IMG/VR virus record: IMGVR_UViG_3300042362_000164
Span: 1 to 29,106 of that record
Length of the DNA stretch: 29,106 nucleotides
Source of the DNA: a virus
Strand: one strand, 5' to 3'
The translations under genes and the position numbers were made by a program. Below, in pieces: positions 22,413 through 29,106 of this stretch; positions within the stretch are counted from its first letter, which is position 1; each line of letters opens with the position of its first letter. The notes beneath the pieces were generated by a model. The model had not been told where the DNA came from. It was given only the letters and a program-made list of their open reading frames with translations, and made no database searches.

Positions 22413-22735
22413 CAGCGAGTGACCTCGACGAATCCAGTGAGGTAGCTACGCCGCACGCTGGCGGCGTCGGTCGCTGTCAGATCCCAGCGGTACGTGCCCC
22501 GCGGCAGGTCGACCGTCTGCGTGCCGGTCAATGAGACGTTGACCTTTCCGGCCGCCGCGTCAGTCAGCGTCGTCGTCATCGCGGCGAGCGTGTTGCCGCC
22601 GACGAGCGACGAGATCGTCGCCGCCATCGTGAAGCCCGTGAGCGAAATCGGGTTGAAGTCGATCTCTGCCGACAGGCGGTCGCCGCCACGCACGGAGAGG
22701 TTGAGCTGCCCCGGCAGTTGATCGTAGGACGACAT
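22412..22735 (-). CDS. BppU-like Ig-fold baseplate/fibre protein
   Basis: 107 residues from an ATG preceded by GGAGG five bases upstream. One Ig-like domain: an N-terminal strand with V-R-G-G-D, F-T-M-A-A-T-I-S-S-L, a central region with A-G-K-V-N-V-S-L-T, then L-P-R-G-T-Y-R-W-D-L-T-A-T-D. This matches the N-terminal domain of BppU-type baseplate proteins that carry receptor-binding modules. Longer upstream readings only run through the neighbouring gene and are not used. It sits between a lectin-like protein and the tail fibre. Confidence 0.74.
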   Translation of the reverse strand: MSSYDQLPGQLNLSVRGGDRLSAEIDFNPISLTGFTMAATISSLVGGNTLAAMTTTLTDAAAGKVNVSLTGTQTVDLPRGTYRWDLTATDAASVRRSYLTGFVEVTR

Positions 22736-22746
22736 CTCTACCTCCA

Positions 22747-23520
22747 CTAGCTGTCTGGGTATGCCGCTGTTGGGACGGTGATGGTGCTGCCCGTGTGCCG
22801 CGCCGCCCCCACGGTCCAGCGGAACTCGTCGAGGTATCCCGCCATCGACACGCCGCCTGATTGTGAGCCGATCCATATCTGAGTCGGATTCGCGACCCAG
22901 CTAGTCGAATCAGTAATCGCAGAGCCGACGAGCGTGCCGTCGATATACAGCCTGTTGCTTGAGCCGCTGCGACTGATCGCGACGTGCTGCCATGTGTTCG
23001 CGGCGAGCGGGACGCTGCCAAACTGCACCGGCCAGCCGACGTTCGCCTGACCGACCCACAACTGCTGCGAGCCTGTGAGGTTTAGGCCCAGCATGAAATA
23101 CCCGCTGGCATTGGCATTGCCGCCGATGATCCAGCCCTGTGCCGTCGCACTGGTCAAATAGTGGAACCACTCCAGCGTGAAGTCGCCAGACATATTGAAC
23201 GCTGTGGCACCTGGCAGGCTGACGTACTGGCCGCTGCCGATGGAAATCGACGATGAGCCAAATTTCTTTTGCGCCGTGCTGATCGTCGCTCCGCTTGCCG
23301 TGAGCGTGCGAGCTGCATTGGACGAGTCGACCATCGACTCGCCGTGGAGAAGTAGAACCACGTTGGAGAAGAACGGGTCGCTAGAGAGATCCGGCATCGT
23401 GTCTGGCCACGCTGCCGCACGCTTGCTCGCCTCTGCTTCTCGCAGCGTCCAGATCCCAGACGCCGCCGTCGAGGTCGGCGTCCGCGTGAATCCGACATAT
23501 CCCGCACGCGGTCGAGTCAT
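22747..23520 (-). CDS. LamG/concanavalin A-like tail lectin
   Basis: 257 residues. From about residue 50 the sequence follows the LamG/concanavalin-like layout: V-V-L-L-L-H-G-E, then a G-S-S-S-I-S-I-G-S-G-Q-Y-V segment, D-F-T-L-E-W-F-H, a W-Q-H-V-A-I-S-R-S-G region and L-Y-I-D-G-T-L-V-G. The final G-Y-L-D-E-F-R-W motif is typical of this fold. Such domains bind surface sugars. A short N-terminal region (M-T-R-P-R-A-G-Y-V-G-F) may join the protein to the tail. The start is an ATGA overlap with the next gene's upstream stop. Confidence 0.84.
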   Translation of the reverse strand: MTRPRAGYVGFTRTPTSTAASGIWTLREAEASKRAAAWPDTMPDLSSDPFFSNVVLLLHGESMVDSSNAARTLTASGATISTAQKKFGSSSISIGSGQYVSLPGATAFNMSGDFTLEWFHYLTSATAQGWIIGGNANASGYFMLGLNLTGSQQLWVGQANVGWPVQFGSVPLAANTWQHVAISRSGSSNRLYIDGTLVGSAITDSTSWVANPTQIWIGSQSGGVSMAGYLDEFRWTVGAARHTGSTITVPTAAYPDS

Positions 23521-23810
23521 CGCGTCGCCTTGCCTTTCGCCTGGCAGCGATCAGCCGAGCACGCACCGCACGGACACTTCACCCATCCACCATCGGGGCG
23601 GTAGATGCGGCCCGTGCCGCTGCACTGCTGGCATGGCCTCGGAGGCTCGATGGCAGCCGGCACGTCCTGCGGCTTCGTCGGCTCCAGTGCGAGGCCAGCG
23701 TAGGCGACGTTGACGCTGCCGGCCGTGCGGGCACGCTCCGCGTCAATCACTCCGGGATCGGCGGATGACCACGTCAGCACATAGAGCAGCCAGTGCCACA
23801 GAGCGTGCAT
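23517..23810 (-). CDS. Small protein with DnaJ-like zinc motif
   Basis: 97 residues. A hydrophobic N-terminal segment (H-A-L-W-H-W-L-L-Y-V-L-T-W) may be a membrane anchor or signal. The C-terminal third holds C-Q-Q-C-S-G-T-G and C-P-C-G-A-C, a DnaJ-type C-x-x-C-x-G-x-G zinc site. It follows a small membrane protein gene and precedes the lectin-like gene. No function is known; a chaperone-like or redox role in fibre folding is only a guess. Confidence 0.62.
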   Translation of the reverse strand: MHALWHWLLYVLTWSSADPGVIDAERARTAGSVNVAYAGLALEPTKPQDVPAAIEPPRPCQQCSGTGRIYRPDGGWVKCPCGACSADRCQAKGKATR

Positions 23811-24092
23811 CTACCACCTCTCGTTTCGCAGCTGCACGTGGCCGTCGATGCCGAGCACGGCGTGAGCCATCTGTGTCTCGTCGGCATCAGCCGGTGCAGG
23901 CTCCATGAAGACCAGGGCGGTGAGCCCGATGCGGGCCGCGAGCTTGCCGATTTTCGCGAAGAACTTGAGCACCGGCCGGTCGGGCCGCGGTGGCTCTGGG
24001 CGAATCGGAGAGTCAGGTGCGGTCGCGAACCACCACGTCACGCCAACGAGGACGACGGCCGCGACGGCGAGTTTCTTTTGCGTGGCGTTCAC
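23811..24092 (-). CDS. Small single-pass membrane protein
   Basis: 93 residues from a GTG that overlaps the upstream stop (GTGA), with GGAG nine bases before; an ATG at 24107 is the alternative. One hydrophobic helix, K-L-A-V-A-A-V-V-L-V-G-V-T-W-W-F, is followed by a Pro/Arg-rich linker and an amphipathic F-F-A-K-I-G-K-L-A-A-R-I-G-L segment. Type I or II membrane topology is likely. It is part of a set of five or so small membrane proteins around a peptidase gene, compatible with a lysis module (holin or spanin-like), but no diagnostic motif is seen. Confidence 0.58.
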   Translation of the reverse strand: MNATQKKLAVAAVVLVGVTWWFATAPDSPIRPEPPRPDRPVLKFFAKIGKLAARIGLTALVFMEPAPADADETQMAHAVLGIDGHVQLRNERW

Positions 24093-24316
24093 TGCTGCTG
24101 GCTCCATGCGGTGTAGAGATACAACACGACGCAAGCCCCGATCACAGAGCCGACCATGCCTGCCGGCCCCTGGCCAAACGGCAGACCACCGACGACACTG
24201 CCGATGCAGCCAAGAGCGGCACACGGCACCCAGCCGCCGGGCCACTGCAGCGGCAGGATCGCCTTCGCGATGCTGCCCGCGATCACCCCGGTCACTGCCC
24301 AGACGATCAGCGTCAT
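24089..24316 (-). CDS. Small membrane protein, GlsB/YeaQ (transglycosylase-associated)-like
   Basis: 75 residues from an ATG overlapping the peptidase stop (ATGA). Three hydrophobic segments, with glycine-rich turns (G-V-I-A-G-S-I-A-K, G-C-I-G-S-V-V-G-G), match the small Transgly_assoc/YeaQ family. Bacterial members are stress-induced inner membrane proteins; in a phage such a protein might act as a holin or membrane-stress factor. Family assignment is by pattern only. Confidence 0.66.
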   Translation of the reverse strand: MTLIVWAVTGVIAGSIAKAILPLQWPGGWVPCAALGCIGSVVGGLPFGQGPAGMVGSVIGACVVLYLYTAWSQQQ

Positions 24317-25380
24317 AGTGCGAGCCCCCAATCGGCATTTTGAAGGTCACGCCACTCGTAGCTGGTGCCGATCGCCCACGAGTCGCCCTGTTGCAGTGCC
24401 GCCTCAACGTCTCGCCGGCGTGCCCAGAACGAGCCGTCAGGCTGATCGTCGGGCCACCGCGGCCCTGACACCCAGTTGGTGTTCCAGCTGTTTTGTATCA
24501 GCCCCATATCGTCGGGCGAGCCGTTGTGCTTGTGCCTTACGCCCCACACGAGCATCGCGTGGGACCACGACGAGCCGCGGGAGAGTGCGCCGTCAGAGTC
24601 ACGCACTCGCGGCGTCGGGCCGTATCCAACCTGCGAGCAGATGGCCACAGGCGTGCCTCGCTCAATCGCGGCACAGAGTTCCTGCCAGGTCTGCACCTGC
24701 ACGCACTTCGCCTTGCGTTTGTTGGCTTCACGGGCCAACTCGAGCGGCACGCCGTTGCGTCCCCAATCGCGAGACAGGGAGATCGAATACTTCGACAGGT
24801 CGAACGACCCGTACTGTTGGCGATAGAGGACGCCGCCGAGCGCCGTGTCGGTGCACTTCCCAGTGAGCCAGCGGGCCGCGGCACCTCCGTAGCTGCCGTC
24901 GCCTCCGTTGTTTCTCTCCATCGGCGGGATTCTGGCGGCCGTCCTCGATCCGCCGTACACCGGCTCGGTCGCACATGCAGCCGGCGGCTCCTTCACTTTC
25001 CCCGCAACATGGTCGACGGCTTCCGCTGTGTATTCGCCCAACGCAAACGCGAACGACACGCATGTGCCCGCAGAGCCCTGGTCCCACGACCGCCACGGCG
25101 TGCCGTACTTCCGCTGGTGAGCAATGTCGACCGCACGATAGAGGAACGTGTCGCGGCCGGTCGCGTTCTTCATCGCGTCGGCACCCGCCTCTGCGAACGT
25201 CGGCTGTGCCAACTCGCCGAGGAACAGGCGAACGCCCTCGGGATTCGGCTGATAGCCAAATCCGCTATCGACGCGCTTCAGTAGGCGATGCGTGTAGTGG
25301 TCAATGATGGCTCCAGCAATCGCCGCGAACACGACGAATGCAATGGCTGACATCGTCCAGACGCTGCGTCGATGGCTCAA
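24313..25380 (-). CDS. Membrane-anchored papain-like cysteine peptidase (C1-type)
   Basis: 355 residues from a TTG that overlaps the upstream stop (TTGA) and has GGGGAGG seven bases upstream; an ATG nine codons later lacks such a site. The N-terminus (10-27) is a hydrophobic signal-anchor, so the catalytic part lies outside the cytoplasm. The catalytic set is complete: Q101 and C107 in D-Q-G-S-A-G-T-C-V-S-F, H274 in W-S-H-A-M-L-V-W-G and N297 in I-Q-N-S-W-N. These match papain's oxyanion Gln, Cys, His and Asn. The protein could help lyse the cell or cut a surface protein; papain-fold enzymes are rare in phages. The place within a run of small membrane-protein genes fits lysis. Fold and residues are seen; function is inference. 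Confidence 0.86.
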   Translation of the reverse strand: MSHRRSVWTMSAIAFVVFAAIAGAIIDHYTHRLLKRVDSGFGYQPNPEGVRLFLGELAQPTFAEAGADAMKNATGRDTFLYRAVDIAHQRKYGTPWRSWDQGSAGTCVSFAFALGEYTAEAVDHVAGKVKEPPAACATEPVYGGSRTAARIPPMERNNGGDGSYGGAAARWLTGKCTDTALGGVLYRQQYGSFDLSKYSISLSRDWGRNGVPLELAREANKRKAKCVQVQTWQELCAAIERGTPVAICSQVGYGPTPRVRDSDGALSRGSSWSHAMLVWGVRHKHNGSPDDMGLIQNSWNTNWVSGPRWPDDQPDGSFWARRRDVEAALQQGDSWAIGTSYEWRDLQNADWGLAL

Positions 25381-25622
25381 TCGTCAGCCTCCCCGAGATT
25401 GCGGAGGCGTGGCAGCACTCGCGGCAGCACGGGGCCAGGGCCGCGGTCTTCGCTGCACTTGCACGAGGCGGACTGCTCGCGGATCTGGACAAGCTCCGCG
25501 TGGATGAGATGCAGGTAGACCGGGCACGCGATGGCAGACGCGGCCACGACGAGCACGGCAATGCAGCAGCACAGCATGAGAGCGTTGTCGACGACCTCCC
25601 ACACGTGATCGAGCAGCGTCAT
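25377..25622 (-). CDS. Small Cys-rich membrane protein
   Basis: 81 residues from an ATG overlapping the upstream stop (ATGA). A single membrane helix with a C-C-C-I-A-V-L-V-V-A-A-S-A core is followed by a short helix (H-L-I-H-A-E-L-V-Q-I-R-E-Q) and a Cys pair (C-K-C). It ends inside the peptidase leader and overlaps its start, so the two are probably co-translated. A holin-like or spanin-like role is possible. Confidence 0.6.
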   Translation of the reverse strand: MTLLDHVWEVVDNALMLCCCIAVLVVAASAIACPVYLHLIHAELVQIREQSASCKCSEDRGPGPVLPRVLPRLRNLGEADD

Positions 25623-26074
25623 CGGACGGCCTCCTCGGCGGCATCGGCAAGCGTGCGGTACGCGGCGACCCACTTGGCACGAGTCGTCGTGTCGAGCGGC
25701 CCGCCAGATGTGCCGGCCACCTCATCGAGATACCGGCCGGCAGCGGCGGTAGCGTGTGGCTGCTCGCGTGTCAGCGTCCGCGGCAGGAATCGCCCCTCGG
25801 CGGCAGCGACACGAACGTCCTCGAGCTGAACGCCCGTGGTGATTCGTGGCGTCGACTTCTGGCCGTCGGCCTGCAAGGCGTCGGCGATGCCTCGGCACAG
25901 CCCGGCGAAGGCGGCAGCGTCATCGGCCGCCGACGGCCCGACGAACTTACCCCGGAGCGACAGGCCGGGCTCGGGCCGAACGTCCTCGCCTGGACGCTGC
26001 GAGAACTCGACAACGGCAGCCAGTGCCGCCACGGCAAGCAGGGCGGCGAATACGATTGCCTTCTCTCGGCTCAT
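25619..26074 (-). CDS. Signal-anchored hypothetical protein
   Basis: 151 residues. An N-terminal hydrophobic segment (V-F-A-A-L-L-A-V-A-A-L-A-A-V-V-E-F) after M-S-R-E-K indicates a signal anchor. The rest is an Ala-rich, mostly helical domain with a W-V-A-A-Y-R-T-L-A end. No family was recognised. ATGA overlaps on both sides tie it to the neighbouring membrane-protein genes. Confidence 0.62.
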   Translation of the reverse strand: MSREKAIVFAALLAVAALAAVVEFSQRPGEDVRPEPGLSLRGKFVGPSAADDAAAFAGLCRGIADALQADGQKSTPRITTGVQLEDVRVAAAEGRFLPRTLTREQPHATAAAGRYLDEVAGTSGGPLDTTTRAKWVAAYRTLADAAEEAVR

Positions 26075-26340
26075 CGCTTGGCGCTCCCGTGGAGCAGCTC
26101 CAGCCAGAGACGGTCGACAGCAGCACCGCTCTCCTCGTCGAGCGGGCCACCAGCGGACAGGCGGTCACGCACGGCCAGCAGGCTGTCGATCGCAGCCCTG
26201 GCATCCGGCGTGGCTGGTGCCGCAGGCGGTTGCACTCGGAACAGGTCAGACGGCAGCGGCATCGCCTGTGATGGCGTCGCCTTGCCGGCAGGCCACATGA
26301 GCCAGGCCACGGCAGCGGCGACGATAAGCAGCGTCATCAT
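26071..26340 (-). CDS. Small membrane-anchored hypothetical protein
   Basis: 89 residues. An N-terminal hydrophobic helix (T-L-L-I-V-A-A-A-V-A-W-L-M-W) is followed by a Pro-rich linker and a C-terminal helical part (A-A-I-D-S-L-L-A-V-R-D-R-L, V-D-R-L-W-L-E-L-L). The start overlaps the stop of the upstream holin candidate. Unknown function; topology suggests most of it lies outside the cytoplasm. A spanin-like role is not excluded. Confidence 0.58.
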   Translation of the reverse strand: MMTLLIVAAAVAWLMWPAGKATPSQAMPLPSDLFRVQPPAAPATPDARAAIDSLLAVRDRLSAGGPLDEESGAAVDRLWLELLHGSAKR

Positions 26341-26696
26341 GCGGGGTCTCTCCTCGTGATTGCGAGCAATGCTTCAATGGCACCAGCGGCGAGCGACAGG
26401 ATCAGCACGCGAGTCGCCGGCCGAATCAGCAGCCACGCTGGCCAGAACGTGATCGGCACGCACTTGTCCGCAAACGAATCAAACAGGGCGGCGGCGGCCG
26501 TCAGCACGACCGCCTTTTTCTCTGGACCCGACAGCGTTGTCACGGCGTCGAGCCCAGCCACGAGCAGGTGCAGCAACTGCACGAGCAGCCTGCCGAACTC
26601 GGCCCACGTCAGGCCGTCCGATGCTTGCTCGCGGGCAGCCGCCAGGAACGCATTGGCCTTGGCGGCGACTGTCTGGAGGTTGTCGGCGGCGTCCAC
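26337..26696 (-). CDS. Holin candidate with two hydrophobic segments
   Basis: 119 residues from a GTG; the ribosome binding site is weak. After a helical N-terminal third, hydrophobic helices run through L-L-V-Q-L-L-H-L-L-V-A-G-L and P-A-W-L-L-I-R-P-A-T-R-V-L-I-L-S-L-A-A-G-A-I. The C-terminus is short and basic (I-T-R-R-D). Size and layout fit a holin, but no family-specific motif is seen. It leads the run of small membrane proteins before the cysteine peptidase. Confidence 0.58.
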   Translation of the reverse strand: MDAADNLQTVAAKANAFLAAAREQASDGLTWAEFGRLLVQLLHLLVAGLDAVTTLSGPEKKAVVLTAAAALFDSFADKCVPITFWPAWLLIRPATRVLILSLAAGAIEALLAITRRDPA

Positions 26697-26703
26697 GGCA
26701 GCG

Positions 26704-26991
26704 TCATCCAGAGGGCGGCGAATCGTCCTCCGTCGATTCTGCCGCCTGCCCCCCGTCCCCTTGCAGGGGCATCGGGAACACGACGGCGTCAGAGATGTGC
26801 TGGTAGCACGCCTGCCAGCAGTCGTCCGCCTCGTCGTGGGCGTCGCGCCGCTCCAGCAGGAACGGCTGCGTGAAGACCTCCTCCCGGCCCGGCACGAGCT
26901 TCGCCGTGGCGTCCGTCATCGTCAGGTACACATACCGACGCCCGTACTCGATGACGATACGGCGTTCGATGTAGTCGTGCTCGCGACTCAT
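26704..26991 (-). CDS. Hypothetical protein
   Basis: 95 residues. Begins M-S-R-E-H-D-Y-I-E-R-R-I-V-I-E-Y-G-R-R-Y-V-Y-L and ends in an acidic, Ser-rich tail. Charged, soluble and probably small alpha/beta. No family was recognised. The ATG overlaps the stop of the upstream HTH-like gene (ATGA). No membrane segment, unlike the next genes downstream. Confidence 0.55.
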   Translation of the reverse strand: MSREHDYIERRIVIEYGRRYVYLTMTDATAKLVPGREEVFTQPFLLERRDAHDEADDCWQACYQHISDAVVFPMPLQGDGGQAAESTEDDSPPSG

Positions 26992-27341
26992 TCTTCCACC
27001 GGGAGCTCGTCGAACGCTTGGCGAGCCTCGTCGGTCATTTCGATTCGCTTGAGCGTCACCGGCCGAGGCTTGATGACCGACCGCTCCTGCCTGGTGCGAT
27101 CATCCCATCGCGCCTGCACTTCCTTGCAGCGTTGCTCGATCTCGGCCGGCGTCGGGTCGCGCGTCTCGCCGCGGGCAGGCTTGTACCGCAGACGGCGATT
27201 GTTCCGCAGCGGCAGATCCCAGAGGTCACGCAGGCGAATGACCTGGTCCTTGGAGATTGTGTAGCGGACGCACAGTGCAGCAATCGGCATGTGCGAATCC
27301 CAATCCGCACGAAACGAAAGCACGTTGATCGTCGCCGTCAT
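26988..27341 (-). CDS. Helix-turn-helix-like DNA-binding protein
   Basis: 117 residues from an ATG overlapping the upstream stop (ATGA). The segment P-I-A-A-L-C-V-R-Y-T-I-S-K-D-Q-V-I-R-L has the spacing of a helix-turn-helix, followed by W-D-L-P-L-R and a basic N-R-R-L-R-Y-K-P-A-R patch, similar in style to GcrA-like regulators. The C-terminus is charged and helical. It could regulate late genes or be a small transposase-type HTH; position right after a glycosyltransferase gives no further clue. Confidence 0.6.
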   Translation of the reverse strand: MTATINVLSFRADWDSHMPIAALCVRYTISKDQVIRLRDLWDLPLRNNRRLRYKPARGETRDPTPAEIEQRCKEVQARWDDRTRQERSVIKPRPVTLKRIEMTDEARQAFDELPVEE

Positions 27342-28207
27342 TCCAGCCACGACATCACCGTCCTCATCGCCGGATCGAGGTAGAGCGACCTGCCTGTCTT
27401 CGCCGCGATGGACGCATGGAACGGAACGTGCTCGCAGTCGCTGCCGTCATAGGTGCCAGACAGATACGCGCCGGTCTCGTAGGTCGTCATCCCGCCGAAC
27501 GCAGATGCCACCGGAACGACAGGCGATCCCACGGGGGGCAGCCACGAGTGTTTCCAGCCGCCGATGCCAGCCGTGTAGTCGTCGAAGCTTGAGTTGAGCC
27601 GCAGCGCCCAGCAGTCGTACTGCAGCCACGTTCTCTCCCGCTTCGTTTCGCCAGACGGGGTCATCACCATCTGGAAGTGCCGCATCAGCGACACGCTCGC
27701 CATACCGTAGGCGTGCGGATTGGCAGCCAGCGCCCCCACGCCGTGCAGGAATCCTGCGTGGCTCCAGCCGCCCCACATATCGAAGTCGATCGCCACGACG
27801 AGGCTGGCATTCGGCGCGGACTCCCTTACCCACGACTGACACTCCGTCCGGTACTCCGCAAGCGCCTGCGTCCGGGGTCCAGCCCATTCGGCTCCGTAGT
27901 GTTTCCGGCCGAGCGTCTGGTCGATGTAGGACGCCTGCGGATACTCCTGGCAGAACTCCTGCAGCACCCGCGGCGTCTCGTCGGTGTTGTCGTTCGTGCG
28001 AACGTGCAGCCTCCACGAGCGGACGCCGTCGCACAGCTGCACCAGACGAGCAAGATTGCCCGCCAGCCACTTGTCGCAGTTGCGGGCAAGACCGACGAAT
28101 GCCACGTCGGTATCACGCAAGACGTCGACGCCTCGCTCGTAGTTCGCCTTGAAGTCCTCGACGAACACGTCCAGCGGGTACAGCAGGTGATCCGGTGGAG
28201 ATTCCAT
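27338..28207 (-). CDS. Glycosyltransferase-like protein
   Basis: 289 residues. A D-F-D (141-143) after V-V-A-I fits a GT-A metal site; further on are Q-Y-D-C-W-A-L-R (197-203), S-A-F-G-G-M-T-T-Y (235-243) and C-E-H-V-P-F-H (258-264), the acceptor-side pattern of several glycosyltransferases. The first residues (V-A-F-V-G-L-A-R-N) resemble a nucleotide-sugar-binding entry strand. No membrane segment. The radical SAM gene lies just upstream, so the two may act in the same modification. ATG at 28207 is used (GTG at 28210 is an alternative). Confidence 0.74.
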   Translation of the reverse strand: MESPPDHLLYPLDVFVEDFKANYERGVDVLRDTDVAFVGLARNCDKWLAGNLARLVQLCDGVRSWRLHVRTNDNTDETPRVLQEFCQEYPQASYIDQTLGRKHYGAEWAGPRTQALAEYRTECQSWVRESAPNASLVVAIDFDMWGGWSHAGFLHGVGALAANPHAYGMASVSLMRHFQMVMTPSGETKRERTWLQYDCWALRLNSSFDDYTAGIGGWKHSWLPPVGSPVVPVASAFGGMTTYETGAYLSGTYDGSDCEHVPFHASIAAKTGRSLYLDPAMRTVMSWLE

Positions 28208-28210
28208 CAC

Positions 28211-29059
28211 TCAGCCCTCGTGCTTCACGTGGTCACAGCAGGCAAAGCAGACAGCGTCGCACCACTCGACACGACGCTCTAGTTCATTCAGTCGCACGCT
28301 GCCGTCGACTTTGCAGATTGGCTCGATGTCCTGATACGCAAACGTCACGCACTGATACAGCGAGCCGTCCGCTCCGACTGCCATGAGCTTGTCGTGCCGA
28401 TTGCAGAGCTTTCCCTGCGGCGGCGGTCCAGCGAGGTAGACGTTGCCCGGCCCGAGGATCTCCTCAGCCGCCGCCTTGAGGTGCGACACGTCCGCCGGGC
28501 CATGCGTGTCGAGGTGCCAGTTGATTCCCGCCAGCGGCAGCGAGCGGAGGTACGCGAGCGTCTCGGCGAGCTTCGAAACCGTCGAGTCGGCAATCACGAC
28601 CGTGGCCCGAGCAGGACAACCGCACTCCGCGAGCATACGGATGCTGCGGCTGTACGAGTCCTCCATGCCGCTGCACGGATGCCACGACGCAGTCCAGGCA
28701 ACGCATCGCTCGAGGGCACCCGTGGCGATGAGCCGCTGAATCGCCGTGCTCATCAGCGTGTTGCTCGTGATCGCCCAGCGATGCGGAATCGCCGCGAGGA
28801 TCTCGGGCAGGTCGAGACGCATCAGCGCCTCGCCGCCGCTGATCTCCAGGTGCCCGCCCATCGCGTCGTAGTTGGCGGCGAAGAACGCAACGAGGTCCGC
28901 AGCTGGGGCACGCTCGTCGGACGACGTGATCTTGCTGTCAAAGATCAGGCGGTTCGTTTGCTTGTCGATTGAGTATGGGCAGTACGGGCATTTTCGGCCG
29001 TAGCTGTGGCCAGCGCTGTAGTTCTGGCATGACCACGATGGGAACCAGACGAGCTTCAT
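28211..29059 (-). CDS. Radical SAM enzyme with unusual cysteine spacing
   Basis: 282 residues from an ATG with GAGGT nine bases upstream; the further upstream TTG has no such site. The N-terminus has C11, C24 and C27 as C-x12-C-x2-C (last part K-C-P-Y-C-P-Y), not the usual C-x3-C-x2-C. Then S-G-G-E (74-77) supplies the SAM carboxylate/amine contact. The C-terminal part carries C219, C237, C249, C267, C271, C274 and C275, a SPASM/twitch-like auxiliary cluster region. Such enzymes carry out radical chemistry on peptides or small molecules. Substrate unknown; the glycosyltransferase downstream suggests sugar or modified-base chemistry. Confidence 0.82.
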   Translation of the reverse strand: MKLVWFPSWSCQNYSAGHSYGRKCPYCPYSIDKQTNRLIFDSKITSSDERAPAADLVAFFAANYDAMGGHLEISGGEALMRLDLPEILAAIPHRWAITSNTLMSTAIQRLIATGALERCVAWTASWHPCSGMEDSYSRSIRMLAECGCPARATVVIADSTVSKLAETLAYLRSLPLAGINWHLDTHGPADVSHLKAAAEEILGPGNVYLAGPPPQGKLCNRHDKLMAVGADGSLYQCVTFAYQDIEPICKVDGSVRLNELERRVEWCDAVCFACCDHVKHEG

Positions 29060-29106
29060 TTGGATTGCACCTCGCGCCCGAGGCAAGCCCGTCCAGCATC
29101 AGGGCG
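29060..29106. other. Window edge, upstream of the radical SAM gene
   Basis: 47 bases at the right edge, containing the ribosome binding site GAGGT for the radical SAM gene. Nothing else can be said; a further gene may start beyond the window. Confidence 0.4.

Noticed and set aside
24156-24866. 236-codon plus-strand open frame opposite the peptidase
   Set aside because: Arg/Ala/Pro-rich antisense of the peptidase and YeaQ-like genes, without a domain signature.
1-29106. tRNA genes, rRNA, insertion sequences, integrase or attachment sites
   Set aside because: No cloverleaf with a T-loop signature, no transposase-like protein with terminal inverted repeats and no recombinase were recognised by reading. 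A tRNAscan and an IS search would settle this.

Overview
The window is a block of a tailed double-stranded DNA bacteriophage or prophage genome, of siphovirus layout with an HK97-type head. Every supported gene lies on the minus strand, so transcription runs from high to low coordinates. Genes are packed tightly. Most junctions are 4-nt stop/start overlaps (ATGA, GTGA or TTGA) or gaps of only a few bases, which points to long translationally coupled operons. Base composition is GC-rich, apart from a visibly more AT-rich stretch at about 16.4-18.7 kb and the tape-measure repeat region. No integrase, repressor, replication gene, tRNA or CRISPR array was seen. The host cannot be named from sequence alone. 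GC content and a papain-like peptidase would fit a high-GC environmental bacterium (Planctomycetota is one guess), but this is inference.

Layout in order of transcription, right to left. (1) 29.1-27.3 kb: a radical SAM enzyme and a glycosyltransferase. (2) 27.3-23.5 kb: a helix-turn-helix-like protein, several small membrane proteins including holin candidates, a membrane-anchored papain-like cysteine peptidase and a Cys-rich mini-protein; this may be the lysis region. (3) 23.5-19.2 kb: host-recognition structures, namely a LamG lectin-like protein, a BppU-like Ig protein, a repetitive tail fibre, a beta-sandwich protein, a seven-bladed beta-propeller and a small tail-associated protein. (4) 19.2-16.4 kb: an HNH endonuclease, a 225-nt non-coding gap, then ParB-like, TET-associated-type glycosyltransferase (TAGT) and SAM methyltransferase genes, which together look like a DNA-modification module. 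(5) 16.4-9.3 kb: packaging and head genes (small and large terminase, portal, fused prohead protease, a zinc-binding mini-protein, major capsid protein, an accessory protein), closed by a strong intrinsic terminator. (6) 9.3 kb to the left edge: a virion-region glycosyltransferase, head-tail connectors, the tail terminator, two tail-tube-like proteins, a tail assembly chaperone with a likely frameshifted extension, and a very large tape measure protein that runs off the left edge.

The most notable biology is the sugar/base-modification content: three different glycosyltransferase-like genes, a radical SAM enzyme with unusual cysteine spacing, a SAM methyltransferase and a ParB-like protein. 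The TAGT-ParB-methyltransferase set is placed directly upstream of the terminase genes. Other points of interest are a tape measure protein built from thirteen 27-residue repeats in a recent four-repeat duplication, a protease gene that appears able to make two products, and two TTG starts set by strong ribosome-binding sites.
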